From NCBI GenBank assembly GCA_021371965.1, contig JAJFVE010000176.1:1-48850 (forward strand): 48,850 bases of DNA. The letters are read 5' to 3'. The DNA is from Planctomycetaceae bacterium (lineage in GTDB: Bacteria; Planctomycetota; Phycisphaerae; SM23-33). Position 1 is the stretch's first letter, and each line of letters opens with the position of its first letter. The translations under genes were made by a program, and so were the position numbers. Shown piece by piece: positions 23,396 to 31,058 of the stretch. The notes beneath the pieces were generated by a model. The model saw only the letters and a list, made by a program, of their open reading frames with translations, did no database searches and was not told the DNA's origin.

Positions 23396-24940
23396 ATGCA
23401 CCGTTTCTTCATCGCCGCTGCCATGATCTGTCTAACGCTGTCATCCACGCACGCGCAAGTGCGCCTGCCAAAGTTCCTGTCGGACCACATGGTCCTGCAG
23501 CGCGAAATGCCGGTGAAGATATGGGGCTGGGCGGCGCCGGGGGAAAAAGTCACAGTCGCCTTTGCCGGCCAGACGAAGACCGCCGATGCAGGAAGAGACG
23601 GGGCTTGGTTCGTGACGCTCGACCCCATGCCCGCCAGCAGTGAGGGGCGGAAAATGGTGATCTCCTCTTCAATTGGAAATTCCAAATTGGAAATTGGAGA
23701 TATTCTGGTCGGCGAGGTGTGGCTGGGATCGGGGCAGTCGAACATGGCTTGGCCTCTGAAGTTTTCCGATGACGGCAGGGACATCCCCGCCGCCGGCGGC
23801 AACAAGCAGATCCGTTTGCTGCGCCTGCGCAGTGTGGCGGCGTTTACGCCGCAGGATGACATCAACAACGTCTGGCAGGAATGTTCGGAGGCATCGCTGC
23901 CGAACTTCTCGGCCGTGGCGTATCACTTCGCCGATGCGCTCCAGAAGGAATTGAAGGTGCCGGTGGGGTTCATCCAGACATCCTGGGGCGGGACGTTCAT
24001 CATGCCCTGGACGCCGCCGGAGGGCTTCAAGGACGTGCCCGCGCTGGCGGATGTCTACAAGAAGGTCACCGCGCCGGCCCCGGCGTCGCAGCCGACGACC
24101 AAGCCCTCGCAGAACGACCCGTGCGTGGTTTACAACGCCATGGTCCACCCGCTGCGCCACTACAGCCTCCGCGGGGCGATCTGGTACCAGGGCGAGGCCG
24201 ACGTCATGAACGACGACGGCATGCTCTACTACGAAAAGATGAAGGCCCTGATCGCCGGGTGGCGCGGCGCCTGGGGCCGACCGGACATGCCGTTCTACTG
24301 GGTGCAGCTCTCGCCGTTCTATTACTCCGTGGTCTTCAAGGCCATGCCCGGCATGACCGAGTACTCGCTGCCGAAGATCTGGGAGGCCCAGACCGAGGCA
24401 ATGAAGATCCCGCACACCGGCATGGCCGTCATCACCGACGTCGGGGCCGTCAAGAACATCCACCCGCCGCTGAAGAAGCCCGTCGCCCAGCGCCTGGCGC
24501 TGTGGGCGCTGGCGAAGACCTACGGCCGCAAGGTGGTCTATAGCGGGCCGATGTTCAAGTCGATGCGGATCGACGGCGCCCGCGCGATCATCACGTTCGA
24601 CCACGTCGGCGATGGCTTGACGGTTCGCAGCACAGGCGTCCCTCAGGGACAGGTCTCGCCTGTACAGCCCAAAGAGCATGGGCGAGACGCCCATGCCACA
24701 CAGCGAGAGCATGGGCGGGACGCCCATGCCACGAAAGACCTGACGTGCTTCGAGATCGCCAGCGCCGATGGGAAGTACGTTCCAGCCCAGGCGAAGATCG
24801 AGGGCAAGGATCGCGTGGTGGTTTGGTCCGACAAGGTTCCCCAACCCGCCGCCGTGCGATTCGCCTGGCATGAAATGGCCCAGCCGAACCTGGTCAACAG
24901 CGCAGGTCTTCCAGCATGCACGTTCCGCACGAGCCGGTGA
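23396..24940 (+). CDS. Secreted sialate O-acetylesterase-like carbohydrate esterase (SGNH, SASA domain)
   Basis: 514 aa with a signal peptide (MHRFFIAAAMICLTLSSTHA). The N-terminal beta domain LPKFLSDHMVLQREMPVKIWGWA is typical. The catalytic block is GSGQSNM near residues 112-118, followed by QTSWGGT, GAIWYQGEAD and NIHPPLKKPVAQRLALWAL. The family removes acetyl groups from sialic acids or plant/algal polysaccharides. Two foreign repeats are read as protein: SSSIGNSKLEIGD near residue 95 (AT-rich repeat) and a stretch with two HGRDAHAT copies near residues 427-445 (GC-rich palindromes). Despite these inserts the frame is intact and the C-terminus (NSAGLPACTFRTSR) is normal. The gene is convergent with the sulfatase, 7 nt between stops. 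Confidence 0.88.
   Translation: MHRFFIAAAMICLTLSSTHAQVRLPKFLSDHMVLQREMPVKIWGWAAPGEKVTVAFAGQTKTADAGRDGAWFVTLDPMPASSEGRKMVISSSIGNSKLEIGDILVGEVWLGSGQSNMAWPLKFSDDGRDIPAAGGNKQIRLLRLRSVAAFTPQDDINNVWQECSEASLPNFSAVAYHFADALQKELKVPVGFIQTSWGGTFIMPWTPPEGFKDVPALADVYKKVTAPAPASQPTTKPSQNDPCVVYNAMVHPLRHYSLRGAIWYQGEADVMNDDGMLYYEKMKALIAGWRGAWGRPDMPFYWVQLSPFYYSVVFKAMPGMTEYSLPKIWEAQTEAMKIPHTGMAVITDVGAVKNIHPPLKKPVAQRLALWALAKTYGRKVVYSGPMFKSMRIDGARAIITFDHVGDGLTVRSTGVPQGQVSPVQPKEHGRDAHATQREHGRDAHATKDLTCFEIASADGKYVPAQAKIEGKDRVVVWSDKVPQPAAVRFAWHEMAQPNLVNSAGLPACTFRTSR
23668..23699. repeat. AT-rich GGAAATTGGAAATT repeat inside the esterase gene
   Basis: A low-GC run built from TTGGAAATT-like units within a GC-rich coding sequence. 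The same units occur at 26717-26756 at the 5' end of the sulfatase gene, and a weaker form near 27812-27832. Confidence 0.6.
24677..24728. repeat. Two in-frame GC-rich palindromes in the esterase gene
   Basis: CATGGGCGAGACGCCCATG (24677-24695) and a near-identical copy at 24710-24728 are read as two HGRDAHAT peptides separated by QRE. A further degenerate copy (CACAGGCGTCC...) begins near 24630. Confidence 0.85.
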
Positions 24941-24947
24941 TTGCCGC

Positions 24948-26750
24948 TTAAAGTGCCTCCACGCGCCGCACGTAGACGTAGAACGCGCCGAACTGCTGCC
25001 CGTGCGCGTCGGTGAAGGTGGCCCAGAGGGACGTTCGGCCGGCGGGCAGCTCGAGGGTGAAGACGGCCCCGCGCGAGTCGGGCGCGACGGGAGCGGTTTC
25101 TACCTGGCCGGCGATCTCGATCGTCGCCGATCGCACGGCCATCGGGCAGCCGCCGACGTACCAGCCTTCGGCGCCGGGCTGGATGCCCTTGGGCAGGGGC
25201 TCTTCGGCGTCGTCGGCGATGCCCTGGGTGATGCTCGAGGGCACTTCGTGCGGCCAGCGGCACAGCTCGAACTCATAGCGGCCTGCCGCGGCGACATCCA
25301 CAGCCCAGTAGCCTTTCCATAGTTTCTGCGGGTGGCGCACGTCGCCCTGGTTCCAGGGGCAGAAGCCCTCGGGCGTGTGCCAGTCGTGGCTGGACAGGCG
25401 GGCCACCGGCTCGTGAGCGGTGCCCAGGACGATCGCCGGCTCGTCGTTGAACTTCTCCGAAACGATCTGCCACCATTTCTCGTACTCGCCGCGCAGGCGC
25501 GAGACCACGTCGCCGTGCTCACCCGCCACGTCGCGCCGCTGGCCGGGGTCGGCCTGGATGTCGTAGAGCTCGACGCCGTTGACCAGCCGCCAGCGGTCGG
25601 TCATCGTGGCGCTCTTGCGCCATTTCTGCGGCGTCTCGACGCGCTGCGAGTCGGTCACGATCACGCGGTCCGGCCAGCCCTCCCCATCGCCGCGCAGCAG
25701 CGGCACAATGCTGCGCCCATAGACGCCCTCGGGAACGCTTCCGCCGCACAGATCGGCCAGCGTCGGCAGCACGTCGATATTGGCTGTCAGGCGAGTCACG
25801 TCGCGCCCGCCGGTCAGTCCGCCTGCCGGCCAGCGCACAAACAGCGGCGTGCGGTGCCCGCCGTCGTACTCCGAGCCCTTGACCCCGCGCATGCCGGCGT
25901 TATACCCGCCGGTGACGAAGCTCTGTGCGTCCAGGTCGCACCCGTCTGCCGTGCCGTTGTCGGTCATGAAGATGAAGATCGTGTTGTGGGCCAACCCCAG
26001 TTCGTCCAGGCGCGTTCGCAGGCGGCCAAGGTTCTCGTCGATGTTCTCGATCATCGCGTAGAATCGCGCCCGGTGGTCGGGCACTTTGCCCCGGTAGGGC
26101 TCGATGTACCGCGGCGGCACGTTCAGCGGGCCGTGCGGGGCGTTGGGGGCGATGTAGCAGAAGAACGGCCGGTTTTGTGGCATGGGCGTCTGGCCCGTGC
26201 CACAGCAACGCTCGATGAACCGGATCCCCTCGCGGAACCACACGTCGGTGCAGTAGCCCTGGTGGCGCTCGGGCGTACCGTTGCGGTAATAGGTGTCGTC
26301 GAAGTAATCGTTGCGCCACCAGTCCGGGGCCTGGCTGATGCCGCCGCCGCGGTGGTAGAGCGCTTCGTCGAATCCGCGGTCGTGCGGGCGGAAGGGGTAG
26401 TTGTCGCCCAGGTGCCACTTGCCGAACAGGCCCGTGCGGTAGCCGGCCTCGCGCAGCACCTCGGCCAGCGTGACCTCGCCGGCCCGCAGCATCGACCATC
26501 CGGCGATGGTGTGCCAGACGCCCGTGCAGTTGCAGTAGCGCCCGGTCATCAGCCCCGCCCGCGTCGGGGCGCACGTGGGCCCGACGTGGAACTGCCTCAG
26601 CCGCACGCTCTGGCCATGCAGGGCGTCCATGTGCGGCGTGCGGATGATGCCATTGCCGTGGCAGCCCAGGTCGCCGTACCCTTGGTCGTCAGTGATCACC
26701 AGCACCACGTTGGGCTTTTCAATTTCCAATTGGCGATTTTCAATTTCCAA
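24948..26750 (-). CDS. Sulfatase (type I, formylglycine-dependent)
   Basis: 600 aa from TTG 26750, chosen because GGAG lies 8 nt upstream and homologous sequence starts at KPNVVLVITDDQGYGDLG; the in-frame GTG 26789 is the alternative. The formylglycine motif is CAPTR in VGPTCAPTRAGLMTGRY (Cys near residue 60), and FGKWHLG, NAPHGPLNVP and FMTDNG are other conserved metal and substrate blocks. A C-terminal domain of about 130 residues after the catalytic part looks like a beta-sandwich. No signal peptide is visible, which is unusual for a polysaccharide sulfatase and probably reflects 5' damage: the first codons are an AT-rich repeat. A palindromic repeat (26181-26199) adds GTGQTPMPQ internally. 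Confidence 0.85.
   Translation of the reverse strand: MEIENRQLEIEKPNVVLVITDDQGYGDLGCHGNGIIRTPHMDALHGQSVRLRQFHVGPTCAPTRAGLMTGRYCNCTGVWHTIAGWSMLRAGEVTLAEVLREAGYRTGLFGKWHLGDNYPFRPHDRGFDEALYHRGGGISQAPDWWRNDYFDDTYYRNGTPERHQGYCTDVWFREGIRFIERCCGTGQTPMPQNRPFFCYIAPNAPHGPLNVPPRYIEPYRGKVPDHRARFYAMIENIDENLGRLRTRLDELGLAHNTIFIFMTDNGTADGCDLDAQSFVTGGYNAGMRGVKGSEYDGGHRTPLFVRWPAGGLTGGRDVTRLTANIDVLPTLADLCGGSVPEGVYGRSIVPLLRGDGEGWPDRVIVTDSQRVETPQKWRKSATMTDRWRLVNGVELYDIQADPGQRRDVAGEHGDVVSRLRGEYEKWWQIVSEKFNDEPAIVLGTAHEPVARLSSHDWHTPEGFCPWNQGDVRHPQKLWKGYWAVDVAAAGRYEFELCRWPHEVPSSITQGIADDAEEPLPKGIQPGAEGWYVGGCPMAVRSATIEIAGQVETAPVAPDSRGAVFTLELPAGRTSLWATFTDAHGQQFGAFYVYVRRVEAL
26181..26199. repeat. GC-rich palindromic repeat inside the sulfatase gene
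   Basis: One copy of the CAYGGGCGTCTNGCCCRTG family. On the coding strand it is read in frame as part of GTGQTPMPQ, between FIERCC and NRPFFCYIAPNAPHG. Confidence 0.8.
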
Positions 26751-26756
26751 TTCAAC
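26717..26756. repeat. AT-rich repeat at the sulfatase 5' end
   Basis: TTGGAAATTGAAAA units in direct tandem on the minus strand encode LEIENRQLEIEK. They sit exactly at the junction between the sulfatase and the small upstream reading frame, and one unit supplies the putative TTG start. Confidence 0.65.
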
Positions 26757-26880
26757 AACTCCGCGGCCGTTCGGCCTTCCATCGCTCACGAATGTCGAAC
26801 TCGCCCCAGAGGATCGTGTACCCGTTGCAGCAGCGGTCGGGCTTGTAGAGCGTCGTGCCGATAGGGTAGACCGTAAGCAT
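26752..26880 (-). pseudogene. Short remnant resembling the start of an arylsulfotransferase (ASST) gene
   Basis: A 42-aa frame. Its MLTVYPIGTTLYKPDRCCNG followed by YTILWG resembles, from memory, the N-terminal 'tGttiydPdkaynGYtLf' segment of arylsulfotransferase-family proteins, after which homology stops at RERWKAERPRSC. The remaining hundreds of residues are absent. The frame ends (TGA 26754-26752) 1 nt before the proposed sulfatase TTG. A perfect TATAAT lies 6 nt before its ATG. It may be a deletion scar now acting as a leader for the sulfatase, or a real small protein. The family call rests on a short motif. Confidence 0.4.
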
Positions 26881-26886
26881 GCCGGG

Positions 26887-26892
26887 ATTATA
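26887..26892 (-). promoter_or_regulatory. Consensus -10 TATAAT before the remnant/sulfatase transcript
   Basis: TATAAT on the minus strand, 6 nt from ATG 26880. There is no Shine-Dalgarno and no clear -35. It would create a leaderless mRNA that continues into the sulfatase. Confidence 0.45.
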
Positions 26893-26997
26893 GGCTGCCC
26901 CCGCCCGTCTGGGCCAGCGCTGGTGCGCGCCCATGTGTTTGGGTACACTTTTCCAGCCGTGCCGCGGCATGATTTCTTCAGACATGGGAGCAAGCAC

Positions 26998-27786
26998 ATG
27001 ATCGTCGTCTGTCCCAAGTGCGGGTTGCGGTTGACTTCGGATGATTCGCTTGCAGGCAAGCAGGGCCGATGCCCGGATTGTCGCGAGGTCTTCATCGTGG
27101 CAGCGCCGGCGGACGGCTCATCGCCGCCGCCGCTTCCTGGGGTCCGGCAGCCATTGCACCCTTGCGGCGCGCCCGACAAGGTCGCCCGCGGATGCTATCG
27201 TGCGTACCTCCTCTGCGGAAGCCTGATCATCGCCATCGTTGGACTAATCTTCATCTCGTCGCTGTTGAGTATCTTCGGCAGGCAGCCGTTCGACGGCCTA
27301 TTTCTTGCCGCAGGGTTGATAATGATTCTGCTCGCGGTTGCATATGCAGCGGCGTTGGTGCTGTACCTGATCGTCCTGTACCGAATGTGGCGGGCGGTGC
27401 AGCCAGCCGAGATCACGCCCGGAGCGGCTGTGGGATTCATGCTGATGCCGCTATTCAACGTGTACTGGGCTTTTCGCACCCATGGCGGCTGGTGCCTGTG
27501 GTACAACCGGCGGTTGGCGGCGACCGGGGCCCCGTCGCGCCCGGCGTCTCGAGCCTTGGGCAACAGTGTGGTGATCGTGTGGGCTGCCAGCCTTCTTCTG
27601 GTGGTGCTTGCCGCGGCGTTGATATCCGCCGAAACGCCCGAAGCCGCCGCTGCAGGTGGCATAGCCGTATTGATGGCGGGCTTGTGCCACCTCGCCTACT
27701 TCATTCTGCTGGCATGCTTTCTCAAGAGCGCCTGCGACGGGATCGATGCCCTGTCGCCGCTTCCACTGGGCGGGCCTGAGGCCTGA
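26998..27786 (+). CDS. Zinc-ribbon membrane protein of unknown function
   Basis: 262 aa. GGGAG lies 7 nt before ATG 26998. The N-terminus is a zinc finger (CPKC at 5-8, CPDC at 25-28; the MJ0042-type pattern). A Pro-rich linker follows, then about five hydrophobic segments with a conserved-looking loop (GFMLMPLFNVYWAFRTHGG). Similar zinc-ribbon plus membrane proteins are common in planctomycetes but no function is known to me. It lies between the divergent sulfatase transcript and dnaK and does not look co-transcribed with either. Confidence 0.75.
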   Translation: MIVVCPKCGLRLTSDDSLAGKQGRCPDCREVFIVAAPADGSSPPPLPGVRQPLHPCGAPDKVARGCYRAYLLCGSLIIAIVGLIFISSLLSIFGRQPFDGLFLAAGLIMILLAVAYAAALVLYLIVLYRMWRAVQPAEITPGAAVGFMLMPLFNVYWAFRTHGGWCLWYNRRLAATGAPSRPASRALGNSVVIVWAASLLLVVLAAALISAETPEAAAAGGIAVLMAGLCHLAYFILLACFLKSACDGIDALSPLPLGGPEA

Positions 27787-27911
27787 TGTCCCAGGCCCCG
27801 TCGTTCACCAGGTTGGAATTGGAGATTGCAGAAGCCTGCCAAAGCCAGCCCCGCGGACTGCTGAGGCGGTCGAAATGGCACGTCCGGACGGTAGTGATCG
27901 TTCTGTAACTA

Positions 27912-27918
27912 CTTGAAA
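27912..27918 (+). promoter_or_regulatory. CTTGAAA element upstream of dnaK
   Basis: CTTGAAA matches the sigma32 -35 consensus and lies 98 nt before the dnaK ATG. No good CCCCAT-type -10 follows at the expected distance and no CIRCE inverted repeat was found, so heat control is only a possibility. Confidence 0.2.
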
Positions 27919-28015
27919 CGGACTGGGTTAAATCTGTGGCATCGTGATTGCATAAGCTTCAGAGGGACTTCCTGCGCAGCCCATGCGGGGACCCATTAAT
28001 TGACGAGGTGAAATC

Positions 28016-29950
28016 ATGGCAGCAACTGACAAGATTATTGGAATCGACCTGGGCACGACCAACAGCGTGGTGGCGATCCTCGAGGGCAAAGAGCCCAAGG
28101 TGCTGATCAACCAGCAGGGCAGCCGCCTTACGCCGTCGGTGGTGGCCTTTACCGACAAGGGCGAGCGGCTGGTCGGCCAGCCCGCCAAGCACCAGCAGGT
28201 CACCAACCCGACCAACACCATCTACTCGATCAAGCGTTTCATGGGCCGCCGGCACAACGAAGTGGCGTCGGAAGAAAAGATGGTGCCGTACGAGATCGTC
28301 GGCGGGGCCGAAGACCTGGTCAAGGTCAAGGTCGCCGGCAAGCTCTACACGCCGCAGGAAATCAGCTCGATGATCCTGGGCGACCTGAAGAAGACGGCTG
28401 AGGACTACCTCGGCCAGGAAGTCAAACGCGCCGTCATCACCGTTCCGGCGTACTTTAACGACTCGCAGCGCACGGCCACCAAGGAAGCCGGCGAGATCGC
28501 CGGGCTCAAGGTCGAGCGCATCATCAACGAGCCGACCGCGGCTGCCCTGGCGTACGGGCTGGACAAGAAGAAGAACGAGAAGGTCGCCGTCTTCGACTTC
28601 GGCGGCGGCACGTTCGACATCTCGATCCTGGACATCGGCGACAACGTCTTTGAAGTCCTCAGCACCAACGGCGACACGCACCTGGGGGGCGACGACATCG
28701 ACGAGGTCCTGATCCACTTCATCGCCGACGAGTTCCGCCGCAACGAGGGCATCGACCTGCGCAACGACCCGATGGCCCTGCAGCGGCTCAAAGAGGCCGC
28801 CGAAAAGGCCAAATGCGAACTCTCGACGGCGATGGAAGCCAACATCAACCTGCCGTTCATCACCGCCACGGCCGAGGGGCCCAAGCACCTGACGCTGACG
28901 CTGACGCGTGCGAAGTTCGAAGGCCTGTGCGAAGAGCTGTTCCAGCGCCTGGTCGGGCCGTGCAAGCGGGCGCTGTCGGACGCCAAGCTCTCGGCCAAGG
29001 ATGTCGACGAGGCCGTGCTGGTGGGCGGCTCGACGCGCATCCCGCGCGTGCGCCAGATCGTCAAGGAACTCTTCGGCAAGGAGCCCAACAAGTCGGTCAA
29101 CCCCGACGAGGTGGTGGCCATCGGCGCGGCCATCCAGGGCGCCATCCTGGGCGGCGAGGTCGAGGAGCAGATGGTGCTGCTGGATGTCACGCCGCTGTCG
29201 CTGGGCGTCGAAACCCTCGGCGGGGTGATGACCAAGCTCATCGAACGCAACACCACCATCCCGACCGAAAAGAAGGAAACCTTCTCGACGGCCGCGGACA
29301 ATCAGCCGGAAGTCACCATCCACGTGCTGCAGGGCGAGCGCGAGTTCGCGGCCGACAACCGCACGCTGGGGCGCTTCAATCTGACGGGGCTGCCGCCGGC
29401 GCCTCGCGGGGTGCCGCAGATCGAGGTGGCCTTCAAGATCGACGCCAACGGCATTCTCAACGTCGTGGCCAAGGACCTGGGCACGGGCAAGGAGCACTCG
29501 ATCGAGATCAAGGGCTCCAGCGGCCTGTCCAGCGCCGAGATCGAGAAGATGCGCAAGGACGCCGAGAGCCACGCCGAGGACGACCGCAAGAAACGCGAGC
29601 TGATCGAGGCCAAGAACAAGGGCGACCAGCTCGCCTACACAGCCGAGAAGGGTCTCAAGGACATGGGCGACAAGGTCGGCGCCCAGGAGCGCGGCGACAT
29701 CGAGTCGGCCATCTCGCGCCTGCGCGAGGCGCTCAAGGGCGACGACATGAGCGCCATTACCCGCGCGACCGAAGCGCTCGAGCAGGCCTCGCACAAGGTC
29801 GCCGAGGAGATGTACAAGAAGGCTGGCGCGGCCGGTGCAGCCCCCGGCGGCGCGCAAACTCCGCCCCCCGGAGCGGCCGGCGAAGGCAAACAGACCAAGG
29901 GCGGCGAAGACGTGATCGACGCCGAATACGAGGTCAAAGACGAGAAGTAA
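28016..29950 (+). CDS. dnaK: Chaperone protein DnaK (Hsp70)
   Basis: 644 aa, full length. The ATPase domain shows [49 protein letters not shown] and [12 protein letters not shown]. The substrate-binding domain begins with [20 protein letters not shown], and the C-terminus carries a Gly/Pro/Ala-rich linker ending in the EVKDEK tail. GAGGTG is 6 nt from the ATG. DnaK folds and protects proteins together with DnaJ and GrpE, neither of which is adjacent, so here dnaK stands alone. A strong hairpin 37 nt after the stop probably ends the transcript. Confidence 0.98.
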   Translation: MAATDKIIGIDLGTTNSVVAILEGKEPKVLINQQGSRLTPSVVAFTDKGERLVGQPAKHQQVTNPTNTIYSIKRFMGRRHNEVASEEKMVPYEIVGGAEDLVKVKVAGKLYTPQEISSMILGDLKKTAEDYLGQEVKRAVITVPAYFNDSQRTATKEAGEIAGLKVERIINEPTAAALAYGLDKKKNEKVAVFDFGGGTFDISILDIGDNVFEVLSTNGDTHLGGDDIDEVLIHFIADEFRRNEGIDLRNDPMALQRLKEAAEKAKCELSTAMEANINLPFITATAEGPKHLTLTLTRAKFEGLCEELFQRLVGPCKRALSDAKLSAKDVDEAVLVGGSTRIPRVRQIVKELFGKEPNKSVNPDEVVAIGAAIQGAILGGEVEEQMVLLDVTPLSLGVETLGGVMTKLIERNTTIPTEKKETFSTAADNQPEVTIHVLQGEREFAADNRTLGRFNLTGLPPAPRGVPQIEVAFKIDANGILNVVAKDLGTGKEHSIEIKGSSGLSSAEIEKMRKDAESHAEDDRKKRELIEAKNKGDQLAYTAEKGLKDMGDKVGAQERGDIESAISRLREALKGDDMSAITRATEALEQASHKVAEEMYKKAGAAGAAPGGAQTPPPGAAGEGKQTKGGEDVIDAEYEVKDEK

Positions 29951-29954
29951 CTCC

Positions 29955-29979
29955 GTGTCGCGGGCGAGACGCCCGACAC
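29955..29979. repeat. GC-rich palindromic repeat after dnaK
   Basis: GTGTC...GACAC arms around CGGGCGAGACGCCCG, a variant of the dispersed palindrome family, 5 nt after the dnaK stop. Confidence 0.7.
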
Positions 29980-29987
29980 GATCCTGC

Positions 29988-30017
29988 AACGGGGACAGTC
30001 CCGCGACTGTCCCCGTT
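29988..30017 (+). terminator. Strong hairpin, probable dnaK terminator
   Basis: A perfect 13-bp stem, AACGGGGACAGTC / GACTGTCCCCGTT, with a CCGC loop. There is no T-run, so it may act as an mRNA-stabilising structure or factor-assisted terminator. Its sequence may itself be a dispersed repeat. Confidence 0.6.
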
Positions 30018-30064
30018 CTCGTATGCAGAAAGCAACTTCAGCAGCAATGCGGCATCGGCCGAAA

Positions 30065-30078
30065 TATAATCTTTCACT
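30065..30078 (+). promoter_or_regulatory. Consensus -10 TATAAT before the lipoprotein hydrolase gene
   Basis: TATAAT (30065-30070) lies 8 nt before ATG 30079. No Shine-Dalgarno is present and the -35 region is weak. Confidence 0.45.
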
Positions 30079-30918
30079 ATGATCATTCGATGGACGGTCA
30101 TTCTGGCGATGGCGGTGGCGGCATGGGGCTGCAATTCGCAGCCATACGTGACGCCGGCGCGGCAGGAGTTGGGGCTGGTGGTCGTGCTGTCGGGCATCGA
30201 GGGGCGCAGCGTGCTCACCGACGACATCGCCCGCGGGCTCAACCACGGCGGCGTCGACTACGCCATCGAGGTCTACCCCTGGACCAGCGGCTGGGCCGGG
30301 CCGCTGTACAACCTGCAGGCCCAGGAGCGAAACCGCCGCCAGGCGGAAAAACTCGCCGCACGCATCGAGGAGTATCAGCTCGACCACCCCGGCCGGCCGG
30401 TCTTCCTCGTCGGACACAGCGGCGGTTCGGCGATAGCGATATGGACGGCCGAGTCGCTCAGCCCCGACACCCAGATCGAAGGGATCGTGCTAATCGCTCC
30501 GGCCCTGTCGCCGACGTACCCGCTGGACTCGGCCCTGACGCACAGCCGCCGTGGGATCGTAAACTTCTACAGCGAGTTTGACATGCTGGTGGGGGTCGGA
30601 ACGGCGTTGGCGGGGACGATGGACGGGCGCCGCACGGCCTCGGCCGGGGCTGTCGGGTTCAAGCGCGGCACGGCGGAAGACGAAGGCGGCGGCTACGAGC
30701 GCCTGTTTCAGATCGCCTGGCGCAAGGAGATGGCGTTGACAGGCAACATCGGCGGGCACCTGTCCAGCAGTGCCACCGATTTCGTCAGCACGTACGTGGC
30801 CCCGGTCGTCGCGGCGCCGGACTGGACGGAGGCCCTGATGGACGACCTGGTGCGCCGCCGACTGCCCAAGCGTCTGGCCAGCGAATCCCGCCCCGCCGAA
30901 GAACTCCCCGCGCCGTGA
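30079..30918 (+). CDS. Alpha/beta hydrolase lipoprotein
   Basis: 279 aa. The signal sequence ends in a lipobox (VAAWGC, Cys18), so the protein is probably anchored to a membrane. The alpha/beta-hydrolase nucleophile elbow is GHSGG in PVFLVGHSGGSAIAIW. A likely Asp is in NFYSEFDMLVG and the His in GNIGGHLSSS, giving a complete triad. The substrate is unknown; lipase- or esterase-like activity on an ester is the family expectation. The gene is monocistronic, convergent with the GH127 gene, with an inverted repeat between them. Confidence 0.75.
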   Translation: MIIRWTVILAMAVAAWGCNSQPYVTPARQELGLVVVLSGIEGRSVLTDDIARGLNHGGVDYAIEVYPWTSGWAGPLYNLQAQERNRRQAEKLAARIEEYQLDHPGRPVFLVGHSGGSAIAIWTAESLSPDTQIEGIVLIAPALSPTYPLDSALTHSRRGIVNFYSEFDMLVGVGTALAGTMDGRRTASAGAVGFKRGTAEDEGGGYERLFQIAWRKEMALTGNIGGHLSSSATDFVSTYVAPVVAAPDWTEALMDDLVRRRLPKRLASESRPAEELPAP

Positions 30919-30951
30919 CTTTATTTTTCGGCACATGCGCGACCACAATGC

Positions 30952-31033
30952 GAACACGAATGTCACCAATAGAAGCAAGTCATAGAGACGGGGACTCTTA
31001 GCCCAATTCGTCTCATTCGTGACATTCGTGTTC
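30952..31033. repeat. ATTCGTG inverted repeat between convergent genes
   Basis: GAACACGAATGTCAC (30952-30966) and its exact reverse complement (31019-31033) enclose 52 nt that hold further ATTCGT units (near 31006-31020). It lies between the stops at 30918 and 31059 and could terminate both transcripts. Confidence 0.75.
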
Positions 31034-31058
31034 TCTTACAGGCTAAAGCAGTACGCCG

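Noticed and set aside
26751..27179. N-terminal extension of the sulfatase upstream to an ATG at 27179
   Set aside because: It would run antisense through the zinc-ribbon gene, has no sulfatase homology and looks like random Arg/Ser/Pro-rich sequence. A TTG with GGAG 8 nt upstream at 26750 fits better.
27900..28015. CIRCE element or complete sigma32 promoter before dnaK
   Set aside because: Only a CTTGAAA -35-like box is present. There is no matching -10 and no TTAGCACTC inverted repeat.
27959..29989. Minus-strand frame of about 670 codons opposite dnaK
   Set aside because: A complete DnaK is encoded on the plus strand. Long antisense frames opposite dnaK are a well-known artefact of its codon usage.
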